A stretch of 64,000 bases of DNA from CAJQPP01 sp963793465 (GTDB lineage Bacteria; Planctomycetota; Planctomycetia; Pirellulales; Pirellulaceae). A model generated the notes under the pieces. That model was not told the DNA's origin. It did not search any database and saw only the letters and a program-made list of their open reading frames with translations. Each line of letters opens with the position of its first letter. The first letter of the stretch is position 1. The stretch is from the NCBI GenBank assembly GCA_963793465.1, contig CAWCAJ010000005.1, positions 1,116,001-1,180,000 on the forward strand, in the 5' to 3' direction. A program made the translations under genes and the position numbers. Below, piece by piece: positions 35,917 through 44,990 of the stretch.

Positions 35917-36378
35917 ACTCTTGCGATCAACATTGGAAAGGCGGTTTTTCGGGCTCACCGAGCCCAGGGGCGAGGAGTATATCAGGGACCGGGCAACCGA
36001 TCACCATCAGTGACCGCTGGCGGGGATCGCTAGCTGACCGGGGCATCAGCGGGGGAGCCGGGTATTCGTATTACACTTTAAACCCCGGGGTTTTTAGTGT
36101 GAGGTAATTGGACGTGAAGCGTGTGCCACACAGATTGTTACGGAAGGTTTGGACGCAGGGATGCGACACCGAGAAAGGTCGGGCAAGAAACGGGTTGGGC
36201 AGGAGGGCAGAAATCAGCCATCTGAGCACCGAACCATGTTGCGGGTTGACGACCCAACGGAACGTCCCTTGCTGACGCTGCGGGTTATGATTTGTTCATC
36301 GTATCCCAGCCGATCCCAACCCGCAGGGTCAGCAAGGGACGCCCACCGATCGAGTCCGCAGCAAACGGAGGCGACGCG
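35917..36378. other. Intergenic region at the left edge of the accessory region
   Basis: About 460 bp with no recognised gene until a large palindrome at 36263-36341. A TTTAAACCCC-containing palindrome-like string lies at 36076-36100. It marks the switch from host-like to accessory gene content. Confidence 0.4.
36263..36341. repeat. Palindromic repeat with 24-bp arms
   Basis: Left arm 36263-36286 (CGTCCCTTGCTGACGC...) and right arm 36318-36341 (...GTCAGCAAGGGACG) match with one mismatch; 31-bp loop with GGGTTATGAT. A related palindrome with CGGGTTATGAT lies at 44869-44927. It lies directly before the DUF2924 gene. Confidence 0.85.
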
Positions 36379-36870
36379 CTGAATCCTGAAACACGATTGG
36401 AGATCGCGGCGCTTCACGACATGACGATCGACCAGCTGATCGCGAAGTACGAAGACGTGTTTGATGAGGAGTGTCGAAGCAGGCATCGTCACTATCTGCT
36501 GCGGCCGATCGCCTGGCGGTTGCAGGTCAACGACGAGGGCGGGCTGAGTGTCCAAGCACGACAGCGGGCCAAGCAACTGGCGATGAACGCAGACGTCCGC
36601 GTTACCGCCCCCAAGCCGGAATCGTTGAAGACCCTGCGCCGCGTGCCTCCGCAGGAAGACGGATACACCGACTGGAATCCGCGATTACCACCGCCGGGCA
36701 ACTACGTGGAGCGTTTGCACAAAGGGCGGATGGTCCGAGTCTTGGTGCTGACGGACGGGTTTGAATTCCAGGGCAAGCGATTTCGGTCGCTCACCGCGAT
36801 CGCGAAAGATGTGTCCGGATGCAGCTACAACGGCTTGGTGTTCTTTCGATTGGGGAGGAAACCAGAATGA
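36379..36870 (+). CDS. DUF2924 protein (companion of phage-type serine recombinases)
   Basis: About 163 residues. The family opens with ETRLEIAALHDMTIDQLIAK and SRHRHYLLRPIAWRLQ and ends with VLVLTDGFEFQGKRF, LTAIAKDVSG and FFRLG, all visible. There is no ATG upstream of the conserved start. GGAGG at 36367-36371 sits seven bases before an in-frame CTG at 36379, my choice; a TTG at 36292 inside the palindrome is the alternative. DUF2924 genes usually precede a large serine recombinase gene, and the first codons of such a gene follow here, overlapping this stop codon as ATGA. Function unknown; part of a decayed mobile element. Confidence 0.75.
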   Translation: MNPETRLEIAALHDMTIDQLIAKYEDVFDEECRSRHRHYLLRPIAWRLQVNDEGGLSVQARQRAKQLAMNADVRVTAPKPESLKTLRRVPPQEDGYTDWNPRLPPPGNYVERLHKGRMVRVLVLTDGFEFQGKRFRSLTAIAKDVSGCSYNGLVFFRLGRKPE

Positions 36871-36943
36871 GGGAAGCATCCAAAAAAAACCGGCGACGAT
36901 TCGGTGTGCCATCTACACACGCAAGTCGCCGGCGGCTCGCTGA
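36867..36943 (+). pseudogene. Stub of a serine recombinase gene
   Basis: The ATG at 36867 overlaps the DUF2924 stop. In the reading frame shifted by one base after a run of eight A (36882-36889) it encodes KPATIRCAIYTRKS, the N-terminal catalytic motif with the nucleophile region of large serine recombinases (IYTRKS). The frame stops 8 residues later and the rest of the protein, normally about 500 residues, is absent. A recombination or deletion removed it. Confidence 0.7.
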
Positions 36944-37144
36944 CGCTGCCCTCATTTGACACGTTTCGGAACTTTTGGGCGGTGCCAAATATTGAAGGCA
37001 AAATGCCCCTTTGTGCCTCGGATTCAATCGTTTTCCCATGTTGACTTGAGCTGATCGGATTTTGTTGCCTCGTCACATTCGGCAGTGAACGATGCACAAT
37101 TCACGGGGTTAGCGGTTGCTGCCAGGCAATTCGAGCCATGTGGC

Positions 37145-39442
37145 TTAGCCAGCGTCCAGGACAACGGTGATTGTTCGAGAAGTCTCGTCAGCCGATTCAA
37201 CAGTGCCGAACGTAATCGCATCGGCCACGGACTGAACGGTTCCGGCGTAGCTTAGAGTAATCGATGCCTCCTGATTTTGTCGGGAAGACTGATAACTGGA
37301 TGCCTTCAATGACTTCGCCAACTTTGCAGCTTGTTGGTTGATATCAAACTTCCCCGACACCGTAAACTTCACGGTGACAATTGGACCCTGCATTCTTGGC
37401 GGGCCACCCCTGTTTCGAGGCCGGCCAGATCCGAATCCCGGTGGAGGCCCGGAGCCAACGCCACCGAATCTACTGGAAGGACGACCTGATCCGTCTGGCT
37501 CTGATGACCCCGACGGTCCGGCAAAGCCTGAGCCCGGGTCACCCCGTCCAAACCTCCCCGCACGTCCGGGACCTCCCCTGGATTGTGTGGACGCTGTATC
37601 CCTTTCCTGTGCCAGACGAATTTGATCTGCAAAAAAAGCCCACTGCCTTTGACTAAAGCTCAAATCAGCCACGGTGGGTTCAGGACGATCTGGATCCCAG
37701 TATGCGGAGAGTTGATCGAGGGCGGCCAGAGTGTGTTGTTTGTCTTTGGATTCAACGGCTGCGAGCAGGTTTCTGTGGTGCATTTCCGACGTTTCAAAGC
37801 CGCCTGTTCGAGCTTGTTGAAAATAACGAGAAGCAGCGGCCACATCGCCCTGTGCTTCAGCGGCCAGAGATTGAACATAACGCAGAAAGGGATCCTGCCA
37901 CATTGCATGCAGTCGTTCGGCAGACGCCAGAATTGCCGGAGCGGCCACGTTTGTAATTTGCTGCTCGTTATGCACCAGAGGCAGGCAAACGGTAATTAGA
38001 TCCGCACCCAGGTCATTGGGAAAGTCTTTGCGAAACTCGTCAATCTTTGCCTGAAGTTGAGGCGAATTTGTGTTGACGTGCATGGCAATTTCGTGAACTC
38101 GGTATCCGCGATCAAGACGGTGTTTCTCGTCAAGAGATTGCGTCGGCACGGCTTTTCGAGCTTCCGCGTCGGCGTAACGACTGAAGTACGCCATTCGATC
38201 CAGCTCGATTCCCATATCGATGCCAGCAAGTGGCAGTTCACCAAACACAGACACCTGCAGCGGTTTTGCACGAACTTCATTTCTGCCACCCCCGAATGTC
38301 ATCACATTATAGTCGCGCAGAAAGAGCTCTCCTGCCACTCGACTTAATCTCAAAGCAGCAATGGGACTGGCGATATCTGCGATGATCGGTTGCCCGTCAA
38401 CATGATCGCAGCACAGCATCATGAAACCCGCTCGAGGCAACAGCAGTCCATTCGAGTCGGGTAGCGACGGCATTCTGGCGGCAGGATCTCCAGAGCGACG
38501 TGTACTTTTCGCAAACAAAGAACCAGCCGAGTCCTTGAATTCTTCAAAGGACATCAGCGGCACCAGCGACTTGTAAAATTCTTCCTTTCGCAACCAGCTG
38601 ACGGGAGGTCGAGGTTCGCAGTAGTAGCGCAAAACAACCGCCGTCTGGCCATCATAGCTGGTCTTGCCAAGGACTTTCCAATGCCGCACCGCGCTGTTGA
38701 CCGGGGTTCCCTCGAACGAACGACGCGAGAAGTTTCCCAAAACCTTGGCGAGTTTCATGCCTTTCTCCTGAAAGGCCGCAGACCCCCGATCGCTGTTGAC
38801 TCGAGCCTCAAATGCAGCCGCGTCGACCATCTTCATCGCATCTGTTGTGTTGGGTACTGCAGCCAGTGTCACGAAGCGATCCGCCAATGTCAGAATCGGA
38901 TCAGCAGATTTGGACAATTGCAGGGACACTGGCCGAAAATTGCCCGGTACCGACGAAGTCGTGTTCAGCCCCGCATCCGTCGCTGCACCGGCAGAAAGTA
39001 ATGACTCGGTTGGGAGTTGAGTTTGCATTGCGTCAGAATTTGCTGCAACGGCATCACCTGTTTCAGAATCCAGCAACCCGGACTTCACGACGGCGAAGGA
39101 AAGGCCAGCGACCAGTGCGATTCCACCAACAATCGACACGACTAAAGCCAGTTGGCGATTCTTTTTCATCTTCGAAGTTCTTCGCGATTTTGCCTTTGCT
39201 GGAAGATTGGCGAATGAACTCTTTGCCGAGGATTGCTTGCGGCTTGCAACTTGACGGCCGACGACCGACGGCGCGGCGGGCGTCTGTCGTTTCTTCGCTG
39301 TGGGAACCGACTTTGTGCCGGTACCAGACGCCGCTGGGATCTGCAAAAAGTCATTGCAACCGGGACACCGGCACTTTTTGCCAGCAGCCGTCTCCGCGAC
39401 CTGAATCTTGCGTCCACACTGGCATTCAAATCGAATCTTCAT
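37145..39442 (-). CDS. Large membrane-anchored protein with N-terminal zinc ribbon
   Basis: 765 residues from the ATG at 39442. It opens with a zinc-ribbon (CQCGRKIQ ... KCRCPGC) in the first 30 residues, a basic Ser/Lys-rich stretch, then one membrane helix (LALVVSIVGGIALVAGLSFA). The long remaining part is predicted extracytoplasmic with an FQQARTGGFETSE-like TPR segment, then a low-complexity Gly/Pro/Arg/Ser-rich stretch (GGVGSGPPPGFGSGRPRNRG), then a small C-terminal domain with beta strands (IVTVKFTVSGKFD, ITLSYAGTVQS). I recognise no enzyme family. The layout resembles large uncharacterised planctomycete proteins. Next to mobile-element remnants on both sides. Confidence 0.75.
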   Translation of the reverse strand: MKIRFECQCGRKIQVAETAAGKKCRCPGCNDFLQIPAASGTGTKSVPTAKKRQTPAAPSVVGRQVASRKQSSAKSSFANLPAKAKSRRTSKMKKNRQLALVVSIVGGIALVAGLSFAVVKSGLLDSETGDAVAANSDAMQTQLPTESLLSAGAATDAGLNTTSSVPGNFRPVSLQLSKSADPILTLADRFVTLAAVPNTTDAMKMVDAAAFEARVNSDRGSAAFQEKGMKLAKVLGNFSRRSFEGTPVNSAVRHWKVLGKTSYDGQTAVVLRYYCEPRPPVSWLRKEEFYKSLVPLMSFEEFKDSAGSLFAKSTRRSGDPAARMPSLPDSNGLLLPRAGFMMLCCDHVDGQPIIADIASPIAALRLSRVAGELFLRDYNVMTFGGGRNEVRAKPLQVSVFGELPLAGIDMGIELDRMAYFSRYADAEARKAVPTQSLDEKHRLDRGYRVHEIAMHVNTNSPQLQAKIDEFRKDFPNDLGADLITVCLPLVHNEQQITNVAAPAILASAERLHAMWQDPFLRYVQSLAAEAQGDVAAASRYFQQARTGGFETSEMHHRNLLAAVESKDKQHTLAALDQLSAYWDPDRPEPTVADLSFSQRQWAFFADQIRLAQERDTASTQSRGGPGRAGRFGRGDPGSGFAGPSGSSEPDGSGRPSSRFGGVGSGPPPGFGSGRPRNRGGPPRMQGPIVTVKFTVSGKFDINQQAAKLAKSLKASSYQSSRQNQEASITLSYAGTVQSVADAITFGTVESADETSRTITVVLDAG

Positions 39443-39609
39443 TTCAAAAAAGACCTGCAAACCATGAATTGATGACGCTACCGACCCAGATATCAAGAAT
39501 ACCGTAGTGAATTAACACATTCCAGAGCCTCGTCAATGGTTGAAAAAAGACAATCAAAAGGAGACGTAGTTCATTGAATCATTCAGTGATGCGGCATTAG
39601 AAATTGGTG
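39443..39609. other. Upstream region of the zinc-ribbon protein gene
   Basis: AT-richer non-coding DNA (for example GAATACCGTAGTGAATTAAC) that probably holds the promoter of the minus-strand gene. No clear boxes. Confidence 0.3.
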
Positions 39610-39816
39610 ATGCCTCGACGACCACGAATTTGCCCGACGATGGCTTGCCTCCATGTTTCCAATCGCGCTCTCGCGAGTTTGACCCTTTTCGAAGAAGCGG
39701 AAGACGACCATCCGTTTGAGCGAGTTCTGACCGAAGCCGTTGCCAGCGTAGCCGATTTTGCCGTACACGGTGATGCCACAAGGGCACATTTGCCGGGGCT
39801 GGTGGACAACGATTGA
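39610..39816 (+). pseudogene. Truncated REP-associated transposase (RAYT)
   Basis: The frame encodes MPRRPRICPTMACLHVSNRA then LASLTLFEEAEDDHPFERVL and TEAVAS, clearly the N-terminus of a TnpA-REP (IS200-like Y1) transposase, which normally continues through a VMPNHWH motif and an active Tyr to about 220 residues. Here the match ends after about 45 residues and the frame runs on into unrelated codons. RAYTs mobilise REP palindromes, several of which occur in this window, so this may be the remains of the source gene or of a relative. Confidence 0.75.
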
Positions 39817-40090
39817 CGCCGTTGGTGCGGCCCAAGTTCAAAGGGTATTATGGAGACACGAGTGACCAAGAAGGTAAGCTTGCGCCGCCGAACGAGAGTT
39901 CCTAAGACGGCAGCAGTCCGCCGCCTCCCCCGTCACGATTCAGTTCGTAGTGATCGTAACGATCGCGCAATCCTTCAGCGTTCGACAACATGGGATATTT
40001 AGCTAATATCTTTAGGTTCTACTGAATCATCAGAATGTGCCATGGGATCGCGCTGCGGGCAAAGCTGAGGCCGGTTGCTTTGGTCTTGCG
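39817..40090. other. Non-coding stretch downstream of the RAYT remnant
   Basis: No gene recognised. Contains an AT-rich imperfect palindrome GATATTTAGCTAATATC at 39994-40010. Confidence 0.3.
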
Positions 40091-41096
40091 TCAGGCTCTT
40101 GGGGTCTGTGAAGGCAGATGACCAAATAGTTTCCTGAAGTCTTCTGCAAAACGGCTTCGGTCAAAGAAGCCGCCTTCCAGGGCTGCTCTTTTGATACTGA
40201 CGTCATCCACGCTTGATGTGATCAGACGCTGACGCACCGCGTGGAGTCGGCGAAGTTTCAGGTATCGCATCGGTGAAATACCGTAGGCCTGCTTGAAAGC
40301 GATTTGCAGCGTCCGTGCACTGACGCCAAGCTCTTGGCACAACTCGTAGAGCTGAATCGACTCTCGTCCAGACGCTTCGAAAATGTCCCTCACTCTGGAC
40401 AAGAGACAACCGCTTGCGTGAAGCTGATCATGCGCCGTCGAAGCCAGCGATGAATCTCGACAGAGAGCCTCGGCAATGCGATCGACTAGTTTTTTTATCA
40501 GCGACGAAGTGCAGACTGATTCGACTCCTGCATCCTCGTCGTTATCAATGATTTGAGTCAGCTCGACGATCAGATTTCGCAGAGTATGCATCGCAACACG
40601 CCCCGGATTCAGAAGTCGGCGTTTTGATGCCAGGTTCATCGGATCGTTTTGCAGACGCGCCGCGATCGCTAGCCTCAAGCATGCCCTCGGGCAGAAACAA
40701 TTGCGTGGCTCGACTACGACCTGACATATCGCTGAAATGCTCGCTGTGCGGGCCGTACAGCATGACTTGTGCGTCGTTGAGATGTTCGCCAGATATGAAC
40801 GCGGGACGTTCCTGCGGTTCGGGAATGAACAGGGTGGTCCGATTCGATGCGTTTGCAGCCTCGGTGATCAGCTTGCCGGTCCAGCTAAACTGTTGAATTT
40901 GCAACGGGCCGATTGACGTCAGTCGGGACGTCGCCGTGACGCTGCCACGTGCCGTTTGGATGAATCGAACGTCAGCCCGGCCCCGGTAAGCCTCGGTCAT
41001 TTCGCTGACGTCGGTGAACTGACGCGTTTCGCTTTTGAACGATTTTGAGTTGGAGAACGATTGAGGCGGACCTGCGATCGTTTGCGCTTTTTGCAT
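40091..41096 (-). pseudogene. AraC-family transcription regulator, frameshifted
   Basis: The N-terminal half (41096 down to about 40680) reads GPLQIQQFSWTGKLITEA to RTTLFIPEPQERPAF and ATQLFLPEGML, a cupin-like effector domain. The C-terminal half in another frame has RLAIAARLQNDPMNL and the AraC HTH region (LYELCQELGVSARTLQIAFK, AYGISPMRYLKLRRLHAVR, then FDRSRFAEDFRKLFGHLPS). One base shift near 40670-40685 separates them. Together they give a normal AraC length of about 330. A downstream cluster (VOC, MDR) is divergent, so this may have been its regulator. Two 15-bp copies encode KGMAG at 41106-41135 just before the start. Confidence 0.8.
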
Positions 41097-41429
41097 ACTG
41101 ATTTGTCCTGCCATTCCCTTTCCTGCCATTCCCTTCCAGGTGGTTTTTCCAACGGCCCGCCAAAGATAGGATATCGACTGCGTGAATTGTAACTGATGGG
41201 GGCCCATCTGCATGCGCGGTGTTGCCGGCAGGATGGCACGCCGAAATCCCATTTCCACTCCACTGCGACGAGTCCCTCATCGTTCTCTGCTGGCTTGGAA
41301 GATCGCGATAATTTCGAGTCAGCTGAATGCGTCATCCAGTTGGCGGTTCGCGGAGAGTCCAGGTAGGGGGTCGAGCCTATGTTGGGCCACTTATCTCTGT
41401 ATCGATCAAGAAAACACGAGGATATCATT
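41097..41429. other. Divergent promoter region, AraC regulator versus VOC gene
   Basis: 333 bp between divergent genes, including the 15-bp duplication at 41106-41135. An AraC-type operator would be expected here, but no direct repeat was identified. Confidence 0.35.
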
Positions 41430-41927
41430 ATGCTACCAACACCCCGTACCTTTTCGCATATCGGCCTGTCCGTGCCTGACGTCGACGCCGCTGTGAAATT
41501 CTACACGGAGGTTCTTGGGTTCTACACCATCATGGAACCCACCGAGATTACCGAGGACGACAGCGACATCGGTCAGATGTGCACCGACGTTTTCGGCCCC
41601 GGGTGGAAGCGTCTGCGTATCGCACACCTCGCGACGGCTGATCGTATCGGTTTCGAGATTTTCGAGTTCGATGGAAACCACGCCCCGCAGGAAAACCTTT
41701 CCTTCCGTCAGCACGGCACGTTCCATTTCGCAATCCAGGACCCTGACCTTGAAGGCCTCCTGGCCAAAATCGTCGCGGCAGGCGGAAAGCAACGGATGCC
41801 GGTCCGGGAATACTTTCCCAACGAAAAACCCTACCGGATGGTCTATGTCGAAGATCCTTTCGGAATTGTCTTTGAACTCTATAGCCACAGTTATGAGTTG
41901 ACGTACTCGGCTGGCGCCTACTCCTGA
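41430..41927 (+). CDS. VOC-superfamily (glyoxalase-like) protein
   Basis: 165 residues from the ATG at 41430, which has GAGG eight bases upstream. Two betaalphabetabetabeta units with the metal ligands in order: His in FSHIGLSVPD, Glu in FEIFEFDGNH, His in TFHFAIQDPD and Glu in VFELYSHSYE. It binds a divalent metal and could isomerise, hydrolyse or dioxygenate a small substrate; the group is near lactoylglutathione lyases and dioxygenases. The following gene is an MDR oxidoreductase 82 bp away, so a shared pathway for an electrophilic or enone compound is plausible. Confidence 0.88.
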   Translation: MLPTPRTFSHIGLSVPDVDAAVKFYTEVLGFYTIMEPTEITEDDSDIGQMCTDVFGPGWKRLRIAHLATADRIGFEIFEFDGNHAPQENLSFRQHGTFHFAIQDPDLEGLLAKIVAAGGKQRMPVREYFPNEKPYRMVYVEDPFGIVFELYSHSYELTYSAGAYS

Positions 41928-42009
41928 TCCTTCGAATCTCCGACGCTGCGAAGGTGTCGCTCTCTCCAACCAACAGCAGACGCAGGTCTGATCAGAAAGA
42001 ACACAACCC

Positions 42010-43042
42010 ATGCCGCAATCCAGCACTCGGAACCGCAAGTTCGTTCTGGCTGAGCGCCCCAAGGGCGAACCCGACGATAAGACGCTGCGACTGGAAGTGG
42101 AAGATCTGCCGATTCCCGGCAAAGGCCAGATGCTGCTTCGTAACGAATATCTTTCGCTGGACCCCTATATGCGCGGCCGGATGAGCGACGCGCCTTCCTA
42201 TGCGCCTCCGGTCGAGATCGGCGAGGTCATGGTAGGCGGCACGGTCTCGCAAGTGGTGAGTTCGGACCGGGAAGACTTCGCGACGGATGACTGGGTTGTG
42301 GCGTTTGGTGGCTGGCAGGATTACGCCCTGTCTGACGGCGACTGGCGTAATCAATATGGGAAAGTCCCCCGAGAATCCGTCCTGGGCACTGGGCGTGCTG
42401 GGGATGCCGGGCCTGACCGCCTGGGCCGGGTTGACCCAGATTGGTCAGCCCAAAGCTGGTGAAACGCTCGTGGTCGCAGGGGCCAGCGGGCCGGTGGGCG
42501 CAACGGTTGGACAGATCGGCAAGATCCTCGGCTGTCGCGTGATCGGGATTGCTGGAGGGCCTGAAAAATGCACCCATGTCGTCGAGACCTTGGGGTTTGA
42601 CGCCTGCATCGACTACAAGGCCGACGGATTTGCCGATGCGCTGAAAGCGGCCGTTCCCGGTGGTATCGATATCTATTTCGAAAACGTCGGCGGTGCCGTG
42701 TTCGACGCGGTATTGCCGCTGTTGAATGCTTGCGCACGCATCCCGGTCTGTGGCCTGATCTCACAATACAACGCGACTTCGTTGCCGGACGGCCCGGACC
42801 GTATGAATTTGCTGCTCGGTACGATCCTACGCAAACGGATGACGATGCGTGGTTTCATTGTCTTCAACGACTTTGGCCACCTCTATCCGGAATTCGCCCG
42901 CCAGATGGGCGACTGGGTCAAAGAGAACAAGGTCCATTACCGCGAGGAAATGATCGAAGGCTTGGAACACGCGCCGTCCGCATTCGCAGGACTGCTAAGG
43001 GGTGAGGCGTTTGGAAAACGCGTGATCCACCTGAACACCTGA
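42010..43042 (+). pseudogene. MDR-family NADP-dependent oxidoreductase (CurA-like), frameshifted
   Basis: The N-terminal GroES-like part (42010 to about 42350) reads RNEYLSLDPYMRGRMSD and EIGEVMVGGTVSQVV with SDREDFATDDWV; the rest, in another frame from about 42350, has ALGVLGMPGLTAWAGL, the nucleotide-binding GASGPVGATVGQIGKILG and FENVGGAVFD. The gap at ATCAATATGGGAAAG is a one-base shift. Total length of about 340 fits the prostaglandin reductase/curcumin reductase family that reduces enones. The TGA of the C-terminal part ends at 43042. Confidence 0.82.
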
Positions 43043-43153
43043 CGCGGATAACGCCTGAACCCTCGCCGCAACCCGCTCATTGAGCTTTACTTCGTTGTTG
43101 GCAGGTGAATGACCGTTGTCCCAAAACTTATTCAATTTTACTGAGACTTCTCG

Positions 43154-44773
43154 ATGAAACTCAAAACTTACTTACTGATTCTCGCTGCTGCTCTTCTCGG
43201 CGGCGCTACGCTTTCGGCCCAGGACTACGACGTCGCCATCCTCAACGGCAGGGTCATGGACCCCGAGACCAACTTTGATGGCGTGCGCAATGTGGGGATC
43301 AAGGATGGCAAAATTGTTGTGATCACGGAGGACGCGATCAAGGGCAAGGAGACCATCGACGCCAAGGGTCACGTCGTCGCCCCGGGCTTTATTGAAGGGC
43401 ACCAGCACGCGACCGACCCGTTCAGTCGCAAGGTGAATTTGCGTGATGGCTTGACCACCCAGATGGATTTCGAAGCAGGCGCCGGCGATATCGCGAAATG
43501 GTATGCAGAGGCCGAGGGTAAAACCCAGGCCAACTACGGTATGGTCGTGCTCGCAACGCTTGCCCGTGGATTGGTGCTGGACGGTCCTGAAGTAGTGGCT
43601 GGTGCTAATGACATGGGCGGCCTGTTCCCTATGGTGGGTCGCGCCGCCGCAAAGGCTGAGAAAGAAGGACGCAAGCCAGGCTGGACTGCCACCTTGCCCA
43701 ATAAAGAGCAGATGACCAAGATCATGAGTATCGTCGATGAAGGCCTTCGCCAAGGCGCCTTGGGCGTGGGCATTCCAGTCGGCTATATGACCACGGGCGT
43801 GACCCAGTACGAATTGTATAAATACCAGGAGCTGGCATCAAAATACGGTCGTGTTTCGAATGCGCATGTCCGCTTTGCGGGTGTCAGGCCTCCCACCCAG
43901 GGACAATTGGGTGTTCAGGAAATGCTGGCCAATGCCATGGTTTTGGATGCACCTTTCCTGGCTTCACACCTGAACAGCAACATGGACTGGGAGTACACGA
44001 TCCCGCTCATCAACGACGCAAGAGAAAAGCGAGGGGCCAAAGTATGGGGTGAGGTTTACCCCTATGCAGCGGGCGGTACCATTGCTTCGACAGATATTCT
44101 CACAGAGTCGAGCATGGCTCAGATGAATATAACCTATTCGGACGTCGCCAACCTTGACGGCACGCGTTGGGATAAGGCGATGTATGAGGACGTTCGCAAG
44201 AATGATCCGGGCAGAACGATTTTGATTTTCAACAACTCCCCTGAGGACATCGCTAAATGGATGGCTATGCCAGGAGTTGTTGTTGTTTCTGACGGGATGG
44301 CGATCCAGGATGCAAAGGGCCAATACTACCCATGGGATTCACCTTATGAAGGCAAGTCAGTTCACCCGCGTTGTGCAGGTACCCGCGCCAAGGTGCTGCG
44401 CATGGTGCGTGAAGATAAGAACATGCCCCTGATGGAAGCCATTTCCAAGATGAGCTACCTGCACGCTAAGTACTTTGATGAACTGGGCGGCATCAGCCAG
44501 TTCAGGACCAAGGGACGGGTGCAGGTGGGTGCCGATGCCGACATCGTCGTCTTCAACCCGGACACGGTCACTGACAACAGCACTTACAAGCCCGGCGAGG
44601 GGGCGCTGCCCTCTACCGGCATTCCCTACGTGTTGGTGAACGGCGTCGTGGTGGTGAAAGATTCCGAGGTGCAAAAGGTCTTTCCGGGTAAACCGATCCG
44701 TTTTCCGGTATTGGAAAAGGGCCGCCTTGACCAGATTAATATCGAACCAAGAATTTTTGAACCGAACCAGTGA
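43154..44773 (+). CDS. Exported amidohydrolase, N-acyl-D-amino-acid deacylase-like (intact copy 1)
   Basis: 539 residues. A signal peptide (core YLLILAAALLGGATLSAQ) then a dihydroorotase/D-aminoacylase fold: DYDVAILNGRVMDPET, the metal motif GFIEGHQHAT (H-x-H), the carboxylated-Lys/Glu region DGLTTQMDFEAGA, and at the end VQVGADADIVVFNPDTVTD with YVLVNGVVVV. It should hydrolyse amide bonds of N-acyl-D-amino acids or similar in the periplasm. Followed by three related units on the same strand. Confidence 0.9.
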   Translation: MKLKTYLLILAAALLGGATLSAQDYDVAILNGRVMDPETNFDGVRNVGIKDGKIVVITEDAIKGKETIDAKGHVVAPGFIEGHQHATDPFSRKVNLRDGLTTQMDFEAGAGDIAKWYAEAEGKTQANYGMVVLATLARGLVLDGPEVVAGANDMGGLFPMVGRAAAKAEKEGRKPGWTATLPNKEQMTKIMSIVDEGLRQGALGVGIPVGYMTTGVTQYELYKYQELASKYGRVSNAHVRFAGVRPPTQGQLGVQEMLANAMVLDAPFLASHLNSNMDWEYTIPLINDAREKRGAKVWGEVYPYAAGGTIASTDILTESSMAQMNITYSDVANLDGTRWDKAMYEDVRKNDPGRTILIFNNSPEDIAKWMAMPGVVVVSDGMAIQDAKGQYYPWDSPYEGKSVHPRCAGTRAKVLRMVREDKNMPLMEAISKMSYLHAKYFDELGGISQFRTKGRVQVGADADIVVFNPDTVTDNSTYKPGEGALPSTGIPYVLVNGVVVVKDSEVQKVFPGKPIRFPVLEKGRLDQINIEPRIFEPNQ

Positions 44774-44868
44774 GTTCTGCAATCAGGGTGTGATCTGAGG
44801 AAAAGCGAGCACCTGAAAAATCAATCAACCAGTGCTGCCTTAACATCGCGTTGCTCTGGAAATCGCAT

Positions 44869-44927
44869 CCCGAAGCGTGAGCGAGGGACAACAAAAATTC
44901 AGTAAATCACCTCGCTTACGCGTCGGG
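44869..44927. repeat. Palindromic repeat with 18-bp arms
   Basis: Left arm 44869-44886 CCCGAAGCGTGAGCGAGG, right arm 44910-44927 CCTCGCTTACGCGTCGGG; two mismatches and a 23-bp loop. The following GTTATGAT is shared with the palindrome at 36263-36341. Confidence 0.8.
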
Positions 44928-44990
44928 TTATGATCTACCAACACACTGTTCACGCGTTACCAAACAACCAATTTAAAAAAGAAAAACAAA

